Source of the DNA: Aliidongia dinghuensis | Lineage (GTDB): Bacteria > Pseudomonadota > Alphaproteobacteria > ATCC43930 > CGMCC-115725 | Length of the DNA: 64,000 bases | Assembly: GCF_014643535.1 (NCBI RefSeq) | Contig: NZ_BMJQ01000002.1 | Span: 124,001 to 188,000 of the forward strand | Direction of reading: 5' to 3' | Shown here: piece by piece, positions 19,372 to 29,463 of the stretch | Layout of the letters: every line of letters starts with the position of its first letter | Numbering within the stretch: position 1 is the stretch's first letter | Translations under genes and position numbers: made by a program | The notes under the pieces: generated by a model | Databases searched by the model: none | Told to the model about the DNA's origin: nothing | The model's input: the letters and a program-made list of their open reading frames with translations, nothing else

Positions 19372-19725
19372 ATGAATAAGAGAAAATCCATTCGCGTTGC
19401 ATCAATGATATTTTTGATTTTAGTGACTTTCACGGCGCTCATACTATTGAGATGTTATATCGAGGGCAGAGTATCTTTTTTGACGCTTCGAGACAATGTG
19501 GAAATTGATTTATCCGCTGGAATGTATTCGCGTGATATTGAATTTGTCCTGACAAAGTACAATTTTCAATTCAAGTACTATAAAAATAATATGGAATACC
19601 ATGGGATCATTAGGGGTGTAGATTCTTGCATATTTCTTGACGAGGCCGTTGAGATTGAAATTTATCTCGATAAGGACGGTAATTTGTCGAGATATTCGAT
19701 ATTTAGGACGTCAACCTTCCTCTAA
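19372..19725 (+). CDS. AT-rich hypothetical membrane-anchored protein
   Basis: 117 residues, no family recognised. A basic N-terminus (MNKRKSIR) precedes one strong transmembrane helix (MIFLILVTFTALILLRCY, about residues 12-29). The rest is a small soluble domain rich in Tyr, Ile, Asp and Glu with likely beta strands (DAEVEIEIY-like pattern near 90-100). Base composition is far lower in GC than any neighbour and the codons favour A/T endings, so the gene is almost certainly acquired. Its stop codon touches the inner IS left end. Expression is unproven; the ribosome site is weak. Confidence 0.55.
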   Translation: MNKRKSIRVASMIFLILVTFTALILLRCYIEGRVSFLTLRDNVEIDLSAGMYSRDIEFVLTKYNFQFKYYKNNMEYHGIIRGVDSCIFLDEAVEIEIYLDKDGNLSRYSIFRTSTFL

Positions 19726-20657
19726 ATCTCTATCCGAGAGCGGCTTGAATCATTGGAATCACTTGTGATTCGATGGCAGTGGCCCGATTTGGGGGATCTG
19801 CATGATGTGGACGAACGAGAACCGTGGTCGCTACAACCGCAGCAAGCTGCGCTATCCGAGTGATGTGACGGACGAAGAGTGGGCCTTGATCGGGCCAATG
19901 ATCCCACCAGCCAAGAGCGGTGGCAACAAACGGACGGTCGCGGAGCGCGAGATCGTCAACGGAGTGATGTATATCCTGAGCACCGGTTGCCAGTGGGCGG
20001 CCCTGCCGAAGGATTTGCCGCCGCGCAGCACGGTGAATGATTATTTCCGCCGCTGGGACTATGACGGCACGCTCGATCGCATCCACCATGCGCTCTACAT
20101 CCTGTGCCGGGATCAGGTTGGGCGCGAGGCGAGCCCGAGTGCCGCGATCATCGACAGCCAAAGCGTCAAGAGCGCGGAAAAGGGGGGCTTTCGATCGACC
20201 CGCCAGGCTATGACGCGGGCAAGAAAATCAAAGGCAAGAAGCGACACATCCTGGTCGACACGCAAGGCCTGCTGATGCAGGCAATCGTCCATGCCGCCGA
20301 TATCCAGGATCGCGACGGCGGCGTGCTGCTGATGAGTTCTCTGTTCGGGCTGTTTCCATTCCTGCTGAAACTCTACGCCGACAGTGGATATCACGGGCCG
20401 AAATTCCAACAGGGATTGGCGCGTGTCTGCCGCCAGATCAACGTCGAGATCGTCAAACGCTCCGATGCCGGAAAGTTCGTGGTCTTGCCCAAACGCTGGA
20501 TCGTCGAGAGGACCATCGGCTGGCTCAATCGCTGCCGCCGCATGGCCAAGGATTGCGAACGCTTGAACCGCAACGGCCTGGCGTTCCTACGCTGGGCCTC
20601 CATCCGCCTCATGGTCAGAAAACTCTGCCAAACAACGACATGATCTCGGATGGACTC
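19726..20657 (+). mobile_element. IS5-family (IS427-like) insertion sequence
   Basis: About 930 bp. The left end atctctatccgaga (19726-19739) and right end tctcggatggactc (20644-20657) are imperfect inverted repeats. It carries one transposase in two overlapping frames joined by a slippery run. The left repeat has diverged more than the right, which could weaken mobility. Confidence 0.85.
19802..20643 (+). CDS. IS5-family transposase, made by -1 frameshift
   Basis: Frame 1 (19802-20275) encodes the N-terminal part (YPSDVTDEEWALIGPMIPP) through the first catalytic Asp (IIDSQSVK). The second frame carries LYADSGYHG (second Asp) and RWIVERTIGW (Glu), so the DDE triad is complete only in the fused product. 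The frames meet at AAAAGGGGGG (20178-20187); a -1 slip there restores the usual SAEKGG-IDPPGYDAGKKIKGKKRH continuity. This is the known expression mode of many IS427-group elements, so it need not be a pseudogene. Confidence 0.85.
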
Positions 20658-20738
20658 TAAGGCGCGCGCATAGCCTCTGAGCCGCCGATTGGGTCCCCAG
20701 CCTGGTCTCCAGGCCGCGGATTGCCATCGTGTCTCTGC

Positions 20739-22535
20739 TCAATAGACGCGCGCCTTGGGCGGGATCGTCTCGACCTCGTTCGTAAGCGTGTGGAGATGCA
20801 CCGGCCGGTAGGCGATCGCGACGCTGCCGTCCCGCTGCAGCCAGGCGAGCGTGTGCTTCAACCAGTTCGCATCGTCGCGCGTCGGATAATCCTCGCGCGC
20901 ATGCGCGCCGCGGCTCTCGGTGCGCGTCGCGGCCGAGCGCAGGCTGACCATGGCCTGTCCCATCATGTTGTCGAGCTCGAGTGCTTCCGCGAGATCAGTA
21001 TTCCACACGAGCGAGCGGTCCTGCAGACCCAGCGCGTCGACGAGGCTGCTCGACAGCCGCTCCAGCCGTTCGATGCCCTCATCCAGGAGCGGCCCGTCGC
21101 GGAACACGGCGCAGTGACGCTGCATGATCTGCTGCATTTCCAGCCGCAAGCTGCCGCCGGTCCGGCTGCCGCTCGCGTGGCGGATGCGGTCGAAGCGGGC
21201 GATGGCGCGCTCCTCCGCATCGCGCGAGAGCGGCGGGTGGCGCTCGCCCGGCTGCAGGGTCGCCGCGGCCCGCTGAGCGGCGGCCCGTCCGAACACGACC
21301 AGATCGATGAGCGAGTTGGAGCCGAGCCGGTTGGCGCCGTGGACCGAGACGCAGGCCGCCTCGCCGATGGCCATCAAGCCGGGCACGGTGGCATCGGGGT
21401 CGCCATTGCGCGGCGCCACGGCTTCGCCGTGCAGGTTGGTCGGCACGCCGCCCATGTTGTAGTGCACGGTCGGCAGCACCGGAATCGGCTCACGCGTCAG
21501 GTCGACGCCGGCGAAGATGCGCGCCGTCTCCTTGATGCCCGGCAGGCGCGTGTCGAGCGTCTCGTGCGGCAGATGCTCCAGATGCAGCTCGATGTAATCC
21601 TTGTTCGGGCCGCAGCCGCGGCCCTCGAGGATCTCGACCGTGATCGCGCGGCAGACGACGTCGCGGCCGGCCAGGTCCTTGGCGGTCGGGGCATAGCGCT
21701 CCATGAAACGCTCGCCCTCGGAATTGGTGAAGAAGCCGCCTTCGCCGCGCGCGCCCTCAGTGATCAGGCAGCCGGCGCCATAGATGCCGGTCGGATGGAA
21801 CTGGGTGAACTCCATGTCCTGCAGCGGCAGGCCGGCCCGAAGCACCATGGCGTTGCCGTCGCCCGTACAGGTGTGGGCGGCGGTGCAGGAGAAATAGACG
21901 CGGCCATAGCCGCCGGTCGCGAGCACGGTCCGGTGCGCGCGGAACCGGTGAAGGCGCCCGTCGTCCAGGCTCCAGGCGAGGAGGCCGCGGCAGCTGCCGT
22001 CGTCGTCCATCAACAGGTCGAGTGCCACGTACTCGACGAAGAATTCCGCGTTGTGCTTCAGGCACTGCTGATAGAGCGTGTGCAGGATGGCGTGGCCGGT
22101 GCGATCGGCAGCCGCACAGGTGCGCCGCGCCATCGCCTCGCCATAGCGCAGGGTCTGGCCGCCGAACGGCCGCTGATAGATCGTGCCGTTGGGATTGCGC
22201 GAGAACGGCACGCCGAAATGCTCGAGCTCGATGACGGCGGCCGGCGCCTCGCGGCACATGTACTCGATCGCGTCCTGGTCGCCGAGCCAGTCGGAGCCCT
22301 TGACCGTGTCGTACATGTGGAAGCGCCAGTCGTCGCCGTCGGCCATGTTGTTGAGTGCTGCGGCGATCCCGCCCTGGGCCGCGACGGTGTGGCTGCGCGT
22401 CGGGAAGACCTTGGTGACGCAGGCTGTCCTGAGGCCCGCCGCGGTCATGCCGAGGGTAGCGCGCAGGCCCGCACCGCCCGCGCCGAGCACGACCACGTCA
22501 TAGTCGTGCTCGACGATCTCGTAAGCGCGCTTCAT
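20739..22535 (-). CDS. Succinate dehydrogenase/fumarate reductase-type flavoprotein (orphan SdhA)
   Basis: 598 residues, full length for SdhA. It has the FAD loop [15 protein letters not shown], the covalent-FAD histidine in [10 protein letters not shown] (His49), [20 protein letters not shown] and the [18 protein letters not shown] segment. It should oxidise succinate or reduce fumarate, or a related dicarboxylate. No sdhB, C or D is nearby; instead it starts 6 bases after an MFS transporter stop. It may be a second copy serving a special substrate or using another electron acceptor. Confidence 0.9.
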   Translation of the reverse strand: MKRAYEIVEHDYDVVVLGAGGAGLRATLGMTAAGLRTACVTKVFPTRSHTVAAQGGIAAALNNMADGDDWRFHMYDTVKGSDWLGDQDAIEYMCREAPAAVIELEHFGVPFSRNPNGTIYQRPFGGQTLRYGEAMARRTCAAADRTGHAILHTLYQQCLKHNAEFFVEYVALDLLMDDDGSCRGLLAWSLDDGRLHRFRAHRTVLATGGYGRVYFSCTAAHTCTGDGNAMVLRAGLPLQDMEFTQFHPTGIYGAGCLITEGARGEGGFFTNSEGERFMERYAPTAKDLAGRDVVCRAITVEILEGRGCGPNKDYIELHLEHLPHETLDTRLPGIKETARIFAGVDLTREPIPVLPTVHYNMGGVPTNLHGEAVAPRNGDPDATVPGLMAIGEAACVSVHGANRLGSNSLIDLVVFGRAAAQRAAATLQPGERHPPLSRDAEERAIARFDRIRHASGSRTGGSLRLEMQQIMQRHCAVFRDGPLLDEGIERLERLSSSLVDALGLQDRSLVWNTDLAEALELDNMMGQAMVSLRSAATRTESRGAHAREDYPTRDDANWLKHTLAWLQRDGSVAIAYRPVHLHTLTNEVETIPPKARVY

Positions 22536-22541
22536 CGCTCA

Positions 22542-23756
22542 TCACTCCCGAGAGCCACGCATGACCGAAATGGTGAGATCGACGGCGAGCGCCAAGATCA
22601 GCGCCGAAGCGCCGAGGATGAAAAGCAGGCGGTAGTCGCCTCCGGTCGCGGTAAAGAGGAACGACATGCCGTAGGCGGCGGTCGCCTGCAGCACGGCAAA
22701 GCTCGTGGTCGCGGCACTCCAGGCACCCTTCTGGGCCGCGGGATGATGGGCCAGCAGCTCCTGCACGCGCCCCAGAACCAGCGGCACGATGCCCGGCGTG
22801 AACGCGCCGACGATCACGCTCGAGACGATGAGCCCGCTCGAGCCGAGGCCGAGCATCGGCAGTGCTACCGCGGCGGCCTGGATCAGATAGGCAAGGCGCA
22901 GCGCGGACCCGTAACCTGTCCTGTCGGCCAGATGGCCGGTGACGATCGGCCCGACAATGGCGCCGAGGCCGAACAGAACCCAGTATTGCGCGCCGGCATC
23001 GAGCCCCTGCCCGAGGCCGCGCGCCACGAAATCGACCAGGAAGATCATGTGCGGCACGAGGCCGACGGCATTCAGGCCATATTCGGCATAGAGTGCCTGG
23101 AGCTGTCGCGTCGGGTGGGTGCCTCTCGCCGCATGCGGCGCGGGCGGCACCGCGGCCGGATGCCTCGGCCAGCCCGTCCAGGCGATCGCCGTCAGGATGA
23201 GCGCCAGCAGGCCAAGCCCCAGCCAAGTCTGCTCGAGCCCCTGTCGCAGCAGCAGCGGAACGAGCGTGCCGGAGGCGGCGATGCCGAGCCCGACGCCGGC
23301 GAAGATCAAGCCGCTCGCCAGGCCGCGCCGGGCGTGCGGGACATGCGGCAGGACCACGGGCGCCGCGAGGACCATGAGCGCGCCCCCGGAAATCCCCGAA
23401 GCGATGCGCCAGGCGAAGAACCAAAGGAACGACAGCGGAAACGCGCACGCGAAGAAGGCGGCCGTGGCCACCAGCATCATCGCGCGGAGGACCAATGTCG
23501 TGGAGACGCGCTGGGTCAGCGGCCGCGCGAGCAAGGCGCCGGCGAGATAGCCCACCAGGTTGGCGGCGCCGAGATAGGTCGCAGCAGATGCGGCGAACCA
23601 GTGTGCATCGATGATCGCCGGCAGCAGCGGCGTATAGGCAAAGCGCGCGAGGCCGATGCCGACGAGGCTCGCGCAGAGACCCGACAGGGTCGCCTGCCAG
23701 GGACTGGTGACCGGAATCCGCGGGCTTCGCTCATCGACCGCAGCCGAGTGTGACAT
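22542..23756 (-). CDS. MFS transporter, YbfB/YjiJ type
   Basis: 404 residues from ATG 23756, chosen because GGAGGC lies 6 bases upstream; the frame is open to 23828. About twelve membrane helices are visible, with the YbfB-type opening LVGIGLARFAYTPLLPAII and the loop GLASGLIFAGVGLGIAASG. Substrate unknown; members are often annotated as sugar or drug transporters on weak grounds. It overlaps transcriptionally with the SdhA-like gene downstream, so a dicarboxylate-like substrate is possible but speculative. Confidence 0.85.
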   Translation of the reverse strand: MSHSAAVDERSPRIPVTSPWQATLSGLCASLVGIGLARFAYTPLLPAIIDAHWFAASAATYLGAANLVGYLAGALLARPLTQRVSTTLVLRAMMLVATAAFFACAFPLSFLWFFAWRIASGISGGALMVLAAPVVLPHVPHARRGLASGLIFAGVGLGIAASGTLVPLLLRQGLEQTWLGLGLLALILTAIAWTGWPRHPAAVPPAPHAARGTHPTRQLQALYAEYGLNAVGLVPHMIFLVDFVARGLGQGLDAGAQYWVLFGLGAIVGPIVTGHLADRTGYGSALRLAYLIQAAAVALPMLGLGSSGLIVSSVIVGAFTPGIVPLVLGRVQELLAHHPAAQKGAWSAATTSFAVLQATAAYGMSFLFTATGGDYRLLFILGASALILALAVDLTISVMRGSRE

Positions 23757-23876
23757 CGGTGCCTCCATCCTCCAGCCGGCCCGGGAGACGCCGGCTTCAG
23801 AGAGATAGAGGGGATCCGCTATCGCCACTAACGGTTTGTTTTGATCATCGCAATCACTATTGATGATATCTGCATG

Positions 23877-24752
23877 TCATGCAGCGAGCGGTGCCGGGCG
23901 CGCCATTGCCAGGAATGCGGCGAGCGCGCTCGTCACGTAGGAATCGCGCCGGCGGATGAACAGCGTCTCGACCTGCGCCTGCTCGGCGGGCAGTTCATGG
24001 ATGGTGACGAGACCGTCGCGCCGTGCCGCTGCAGCCACGGCCTTCGGCAGCAGGGTGACGCCGACGCCCGCGGCAACGCAGCCGAGGATGGCGTCGAGCG
24101 AGCCGAATTCGAGCGGCTGCGCCGCCTGGAGGCCGCGCTGCGCCAGGATCGCCTCCAGCCGCTGGCGATAGGAGCAGCCGAGCTGGAACACGATGGTCCG
24201 GAGGTCACGCACGCTCGCCAAGTCGTCCAGCGTGCGGATCGATCGGGCCGTGATCAACACCAGCTCTTCCCGGAAGACCGCCTCGGCCAGCAGGTCGGCA
24301 TGCTGCACCGGGCCCGCGACGAAGGCGCCGTCCAGGCGATGCTCGATCACATCGGCGATCAGGCTGCAGCTGGTTCCGGTCGTGATGACCAGGTCGACGC
24401 GGGGATGGGCCTGCGCATAGGCCGCGAGGATCGCCGGCAGCCTGAGCGCGGCCGTCGTCTCGAGCGTGCCCAGGTGCAGCCGGCCTTGCGGCGTGCCATC
24501 GTCGCGGGCGGCGGCACGCGCTTCCTTCAGCAGCTGTCCGATGCGCGTCGCGTAGGGCAAGAGGCGCAGGCCGGCCGCGGTCGGCGTGACGCCCCGGCTA
24601 TGGCGCTCGAACAGCGGCACGCCGATCTGGTCCTCGAGCTGCTTGATGCGCGCAGTGACATTCGACTGCACGGTGTTCAATTCTGCTGCTGCGCGGTTCA
24701 TGCTGCCGTGCCGCGCCACCGCCTCCATCAGGCGGAGATCTGCCGCGTCCAT
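23877..24752 (-). CDS. LysR-family transcriptional regulator
   Basis: 291 residues from ATG 24752 (AGGTGG upstream); a GTG 15 bases earlier is an alternative. The HTH (RHGSMNRAAAELNTVQSNVT, then ARIKQLEDQIGVPLFER) leads into a periplasmic-binding-like effector domain. It is similar in type to YnfL-like regulators. Divergent from the PNPOx-fold gene and upstream of the MFS-SdhA pair on the same strand, it could regulate either. Confidence 0.88.
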   Translation of the reverse strand: MDAADLRLMEAVARHGSMNRAAAELNTVQSNVTARIKQLEDQIGVPLFERHSRGVTPTAAGLRLLPYATRIGQLLKEARAAARDDGTPQGRLHLGTLETTAALRLPAILAAYAQAHPRVDLVITTGTSCSLIADVIEHRLDGAFVAGPVQHADLLAEAVFREELVLITARSIRTLDDLASVRDLRTIVFQLGCSYRQRLEAILAQRGLQAAQPLEFGSLDAILGCVAAGVGVTLLPKAVAAAARRDGLVTIHELPAEQAQVETLFIRRRDSYVTSALAAFLAMARPAPLAA

Positions 24753-24940
24753 GCCACCACCTATCACTCGAACCGAATGCGGAACCTATTGGATGCCATC
24801 TCAGGAGATGTGTACCGCAAATCGGAAAATCCATCCACCGCAGCAGGGGTTGGGAGTGGTTCGGCTTGCCGCGCCGGAATGGCTCTCATCGCAGCAGGCT
24901 CCGCCGTGTAGAGATTTGCCAAATGGTCGAGAGGGAAGAG

Positions 24941-25660
24941 ATGGGCGATTTGGCGGGTGACAGCTATCCGGTCGACGAGATCAATCGGGTGAAGCGGCGG
25001 CACGACCGTGGCGCCTATGACGAGGCGACGGTCCATGCGCTGCTCGACGCGGCGGCGCTCTGCCATGTCTCCTATATTATCGACGGCCAGCCGTTCTGCA
25101 CGCCGACCCTGTTCTGGCGCGAAGGCCGGCAGCTCTATTGGCACGGCAGTGCTGCAAGCCGGATGCTGCGCAATCTCTCGGACGGCGAGCCCGTGTGCCT
25201 GACGGTGACCCATCTCGACGCCCTCATCCTGGCGCGTAGCGCCTTCAACCATTCCGCCGACTATCGCTCGGTCATGGCGTTCGGGCACGCGCGACTGGTC
25301 GAGGACCCGGAGGAGAAGCGGCGCGCCCTCGTCATGATGGTCGACCGGCTCTATCCGGGCCGGACGGCAGAGCTGCGCCCGACCACGGATCAGGAGATCA
25401 AGGCGACCTCCGTCATCTCGATGGAGATCGAGCGGGCGTCGGCGAAGATCCGCGCCAAGGGCGTCATCGACGACGACGAGGATTACGCGTTGCCGATCTA
25501 TGCCGAGCGCCTGCCTGTGCGCACGATCGTCGGCGCGCCCGAGCCCTGTTCCAGGCTCAGCCCGGGCGCCCGGCGCCCGGACCATCTCGGCGGATATCGC
25601 GCCGACCGGCCGTTCGACGAGGCGCTGGCCGAGGCGCACGCCGCGGCCTATCGCGACTGA
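24941..25660 (+). CDS. Pyridoxamine 5'-phosphate oxidase-fold flavin protein
   Basis: 239 residues from ATG 24941 (AGAGGGA upstream); 24923 is another possible start. The split beta-barrel pattern (LCHVSYIIDGQPFCTPTLFW, LYWHGSAASRMLRNL, VCLTVTHLDALILARSAF, YRSVMAFGHARLVED) is that of the PNPOx-like/NimA group binding FMN or F420-like cofactors. The enzyme activity is not predictable. Divergent from the LysR gene with about 190 bases between starts. Confidence 0.8.
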   Translation: MGDLAGDSYPVDEINRVKRRHDRGAYDEATVHALLDAAALCHVSYIIDGQPFCTPTLFWREGRQLYWHGSAASRMLRNLSDGEPVCLTVTHLDALILARSAFNHSADYRSVMAFGHARLVEDPEEKRRALVMMVDRLYPGRTAELRPTTDQEIKATSVISMEIERASAKIRAKGVIDDDEDYALPIYAERLPVRTIVGAPEPCSRLSPGARRPDHLGGYRADRPFDEALAEAHAAAYRD

Positions 25661-25673
25661 CGCCCGCTCGCTC

Positions 25674-26441
<768 letters not shown>

Positions 26442-27548
26442 TCAGGCGTCGTGCCGGCTGCGATGGACGACATGCTGGTCGAGCGCCGTCCAATCCCAGT
26501 CGATGCCGAGGCCCGGCTCGGACGAAGGGATAGCATGGCCATCCTCGATCCGCATGCCGGTCTGGGTCACGAGGTCGAGTTGCGGGATGAATTCGAGCCA
26601 GCGGCTGTTCGGCACGGCGCAGCACAAGGGCAGGTGCAGCTCCATCAAGAAATGCGGGCAGACCGGCACATTGAACGCCTCCGCCATGTGCGCGACCTTG
26701 AGCCAGGGCGTGATGCCGCCGATGCGGCCGACGTCGACCTGCACGATCGAGCAGGCGCCAGCCTGCAGGTAATCCTTGAACTGGCTGATGCTGTATAGGG
26801 ACTCGCCGACGGCGATCGGGATTGACGTCGAATCCGCGAGGCGCTTGTGCGCCGCCACGTCGTCGGCATGGATCGGCTCCTCGAACCAGGCGAGGTCGAA
26901 CTCGGCGAAGCGGCCGGCGCGCCGGATCGCCTCGTCGAGCGTGAAGCCCTGGTTGGCGTCGGTCATAACCTCCCAGTCCCATCCGACCGTGTCGCGCACG
27001 GCGGCGATGCGCGCGACATCTTCGGCGACATGGGGCCGGCCGACCTTGAGCTTGGTGCCGCCGAAGCCGCGTTCCCTGGCCTTCAAGGCCTCCTCGACCA
27101 GCTCCGCCTTGTCGATGTGCAGCCAGCCGCCCTCGGTGTAGTAGAGCTTGATCCGGTCCTTGGCGCCGCCGGCGATCTGGTGCAGCGGCAGGTTGGCACG
27201 CCGGGCGCGCAGGTCCCAGAGCGCCGTGTCGATCGCGGCGAGGGCGATCGAGGTCAGCGCACCCACGGTCGTTGCATGGACCCGGTAGAACAGGTCGCGC
27301 CAGATCCGCTCGACCTCATCCGCCTCGCGTCCGAGCAGCAAGGGCGCCAGATGGTCGTCCAATAGCTTGGCGACCGACGAGCCGCCGGTGCCGATCGTAT
27401 AGGAATAGCCGGTGCCGACCACGCCGTCCGCGTCGCGGATCCGCACGATCGGCGTTTCCTGGCATTCGAAGCTCTGCACCGCGTCCGTGCGCTTCACCTT
27501 CGGCTTCAGGTCCGCTTGCAGCACCTCGACCGAGACGATCTTGCTCAT
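26442..27548 (-). CDS. Sugar acid dehydratase, mandelate racemase branch of the enolase superfamily
   Basis: 368 residues. Catalytic and metal residues of the MR subgroup are visible: KxK at Lys166/Lys168 (TKLKVG), metal ligands Asp197, Glu223 and Glu249, and the Asp272-His299 dyad. It abstracts the alpha proton of a sugar acid and eliminates water to a 2-keto-3-deoxy acid. At 368 residues it is shorter than L-fuconate dehydratase (about 440), so the substrate may be another aldonate or aldarate. GGGAGG precedes the ATG. Divergent from a GntR regulator. Confidence 0.87.
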   Translation of the reverse strand: MSKIVSVEVLQADLKPKVKRTDAVQSFECQETPIVRIRDADGVVGTGYSYTIGTGGSSVAKLLDDHLAPLLLGREADEVERIWRDLFYRVHATTVGALTSIALAAIDTALWDLRARRANLPLHQIAGGAKDRIKLYYTEGGWLHIDKAELVEEALKARERGFGGTKLKVGRPHVAEDVARIAAVRDTVGWDWEVMTDANQGFTLDEAIRRAGRFAEFDLAWFEEPIHADDVAAHKRLADSTSIPIAVGESLYSISQFKDYLQAGACSIVQVDVGRIGGITPWLKVAHMAEAFNVPVCPHFLMELHLPLCCAVPNSRWLEFIPQLDLVTQTGMRIEDGHAIPSSEPGLGIDWDWTALDQHVVHRSRHDA

Positions 27549-27656
27549 GGGCTCCCTCCCAACGGGTTGTTGTCGGGATCGTCGGTTCCGGCATGCGTCG
27601 CGTCAAATAGAAAATTTTTCATTTTTGATGTTGCATATTAGATTTATCAGCGGATC
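27549..27656. promoter_or_regulatory. AT-rich divergent promoter region, dehydratase / GntR
   Basis: The 108 bases between the two divergent starts contain a markedly AT-rich core (27605-27650), including gaaaatttttc (27610-27620), a near palindrome. In this high-GC window that composition suggests overlapping promoters and the operator of the GntR regulator; I could not define a single clear operator. Confidence 0.4.
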
Positions 27657-28346
27657 ATGGACGCCATGAGCAACGTCATCCGCGCCACCCTGTCCGAACA
27701 GGTTCACCAGGAACTGCGCGCCCGCATCCTCGGCGGGCAGCTGCCGGGCGGGCATCGCCTGCTGCCCGAGGAGCTGGCAAACGATCTCGCCATCAGCCAG
27801 ACGCCGGTGAAGGAGGCGCTGCTCAAGCTCGAGGCGGACGGGCTCGTCGTCTCGGGCCTGCGCAAGGGCGCCATGGTTCGCCGCTTCACCGCGAAGGATG
27901 TCGAGGAACTCTACGAGGCACGGATCTTCGTCGAGCTCGCCTCGATCGACGCGGCCTTCGCGCGCGGCGCCGTCACGCCCAAGCTGCTCGACGCGCTGTC
28001 GGAGAACCTCGAGCGCCATGCCTATCACCTGGGGCGCGACACGCTCGAAGACCTGACGACGGCGCTGGCATACGACCGGGAATTCCACCATCGGCTGGTC
28101 GCGGCGCGCGACAATGCCGTCATCGCCGGCTGGCATGAGCGGATCCTGGCGCAGACCCATACCGCCTACATCTATCTCGTCAGCGACACCCGTCCGGTCT
28201 ATGGCGAGCATCGGGACATCCTCGATGCGCTTCGCGCTGGCTCGGTGACGGAGGCGCGCGACGCGCTGGAGCGGCACCTGCGGCGCAGCGGACAGAACCT
28301 GCTCGACAATGTCCGGCGCGCGCAGGCCGGCGGCGACGTGCCGTAG
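27657..28346 (+). CDS. GntR-family regulator, FCD subfamily
   Basis: 229 residues. The N-terminal winged HTH (GHRLLPEELANDLAISQTPV, KEALLKLEADGLV) is followed by an all-helical FCD domain with the metal/effector residues pattern (DREFHHRLVAARDN, HRDILDALRAG...ALERHL). FCD regulators usually respond to sugar acids or carboxylates. It lies between the dehydratase/SDR pair and the Ldh2/MHS pair, so it likely represses both until the sugar acid is present. Confidence 0.9.
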   Translation: MDAMSNVIRATLSEQVHQELRARILGGQLPGGHRLLPEELANDLAISQTPVKEALLKLEADGLVVSGLRKGAMVRRFTAKDVEELYEARIFVELASIDAAFARGAVTPKLLDALSENLERHAYHLGRDTLEDLTTALAYDREFHHRLVAARDNAVIAGWHERILAQTHTAYIYLVSDTRPVYGEHRDILDALRAGSVTEARDALERHLRRSGQNLLDNVRRAQAGGDVP

Positions 28347-28360
28347 CGACCGGGCCGGCG

Positions 28361-29407
28361 ATGCGCCACGCCTACGACACAGTCGTCGCCTTCGCGTGCG
28401 AGTTGCTCGAGCGGGCTTCGATGCCGTCCGACAAGGCGGCGGCCGTGGCCCATATCCTGGTCGAAGGCGAGCTCGCCGGACGGTCGACCCACGGCCTGGC
28501 CCTGCTGGCGCCCTATCTCGGCGAGATCGAAACCGGCGGCATGCGGGTCGAGGGCGATCCGGAGACCATCGCCGATTTCGGCGCCTGCCTCGGCTGGGAT
28601 GGCCGCAAGCTGCCGGGTCCCTGGCTCGTGCTGCGTGCGCTCGATCACGCGATGGCGCGCGCCGGCCGCCTCGGCATGGCTGCGGTCACGATCCAGCGCA
28701 GCCACCATATCGCAGCACTCGGCGCCTATCTGACCCGTGCGACGGAGCGCGGCTTCCTCACGCTGCTGACCCTGACCGATCCGGGCTTCTCGAGCGTGGC
28801 GCCCTTCGGCGGCGTAGCACCGGTGCTGACCTCGAACCCGATCGCATTCGGCGCGCCGACCAAGGGCGCGCCGATCCTGATCGACATCTCGACCTCCATG
28901 GCGACCAACGGCCTGGTCGCCAAATACCGGCGGGAGGGCCGGACGTTCGCGCAGCCCTGGCTGCTCGACAATGCGGGCCGGCCGTCGACCAATCCGGCGG
29001 CGATTTTCGCGGAGCCGCCGGGCAGCATCCTGCCGCTCGGTGGGCTCGATGCCGGCCACAAGGGCTACGGCATCGGCATGATGGTCGAGCTCCTCACCGG
29101 CTGCCTCTCGGGCCGCGGCCGGGCCGAACCCCGCGACGGCTGGAGTGCCGCCGTCTTCCTCATGGTCATCGATCCGGCCGCGTTCGGCAGCGACGAGGCC
29201 TATCTGCGCCAGGTCGAGGTCCTCGCGGCGGCCTGCCATGCCTCGCCGCCGCGCCCAGGCTTCGATCGGGTGCGCCTGCCGGGCGAGGCGAGCGCCGAAA
29301 GGCGCGCGGAACAGCTCCGGGACGGTATCGCGATCGATCCCGCAACCCTCGCGGCGCTCGAGCCCTGGGCGCGGAAATTCGCCGTGCTCCTGCCGGGGAT
29401 GCGCTGA
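28361..29407 (+). CDS. Ldh2-family NAD(P)-dependent malate/lactate-type dehydrogenase
   Basis: 348 residues, 14 bases after the GntR stop. Family marks are GRSTHGL (substrate/catalytic His near 44), SHHIAALGAY, DPGFSSVAPFGG, SNPIAFGAP and GHKGYGIGMMVELLTG. Members reduce or oxidise 2-keto/2-hydroxy acids (malate, ureidoglycolate, 2,3-diketogulonate, delta-1-piperideine-2-carboxylate). Given the neighbours, a hydroxy acid intermediate of sugar acid breakdown is the best guess. Confidence 0.85.
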   Translation: MRHAYDTVVAFACELLERASMPSDKAAAVAHILVEGELAGRSTHGLALLAPYLGEIETGGMRVEGDPETIADFGACLGWDGRKLPGPWLVLRALDHAMARAGRLGMAAVTIQRSHHIAALGAYLTRATERGFLTLLTLTDPGFSSVAPFGGVAPVLTSNPIAFGAPTKGAPILIDISTSMATNGLVAKYRREGRTFAQPWLLDNAGRPSTNPAAIFAEPPGSILPLGGLDAGHKGYGIGMMVELLTGCLSGRGRAEPRDGWSAAVFLMVIDPAAFGSDEAYLRQVEVLAAACHASPPRPGFDRVRLPGEASAERRAEQLRDGIAIDPATLAALEPWARKFAVLLPGMR

Positions 29408-29463
29408 ACGAACAAGATGCCGGCGCGAGACCGGCCGACGAACGAGAAAGGGGAGGGGTGCTC

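Larger units (their letters stand above)
19194..20657 (+). mobile_element. Putative passenger-carrying IS5-family unit
   Basis: The segment begins with gtgtccatccgaga, which matches 13 of 14 bases of the right-end inverted repeat (reverse complement of 20644-20657). It is flanked by TAA on both sides (19191-19193 and 20658-20660), a possible 3-bp target duplication. Inside are a 101-bp partial IS left end, an AT-rich ORF, and then a complete IS copy. The outer left repeat matches the right end better than the inner one (10 of 14). Either the whole 1464 bp moved as one unit, or an older truncated copy lies beside a newer one. Confidence 0.5.

Noticed and set aside
20178-20187. Broken transposase (pseudogene)
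   Set aside because: The A4G6 run and overlapping frames match the programmed frameshift layout of IS427-type elements, and the DDE residues are complete.
20721-23753. A 1010-codon open frame on the plus strand
   Set aside because: It is antisense to the SdhA-like and MFS genes, both of which show full family motifs.
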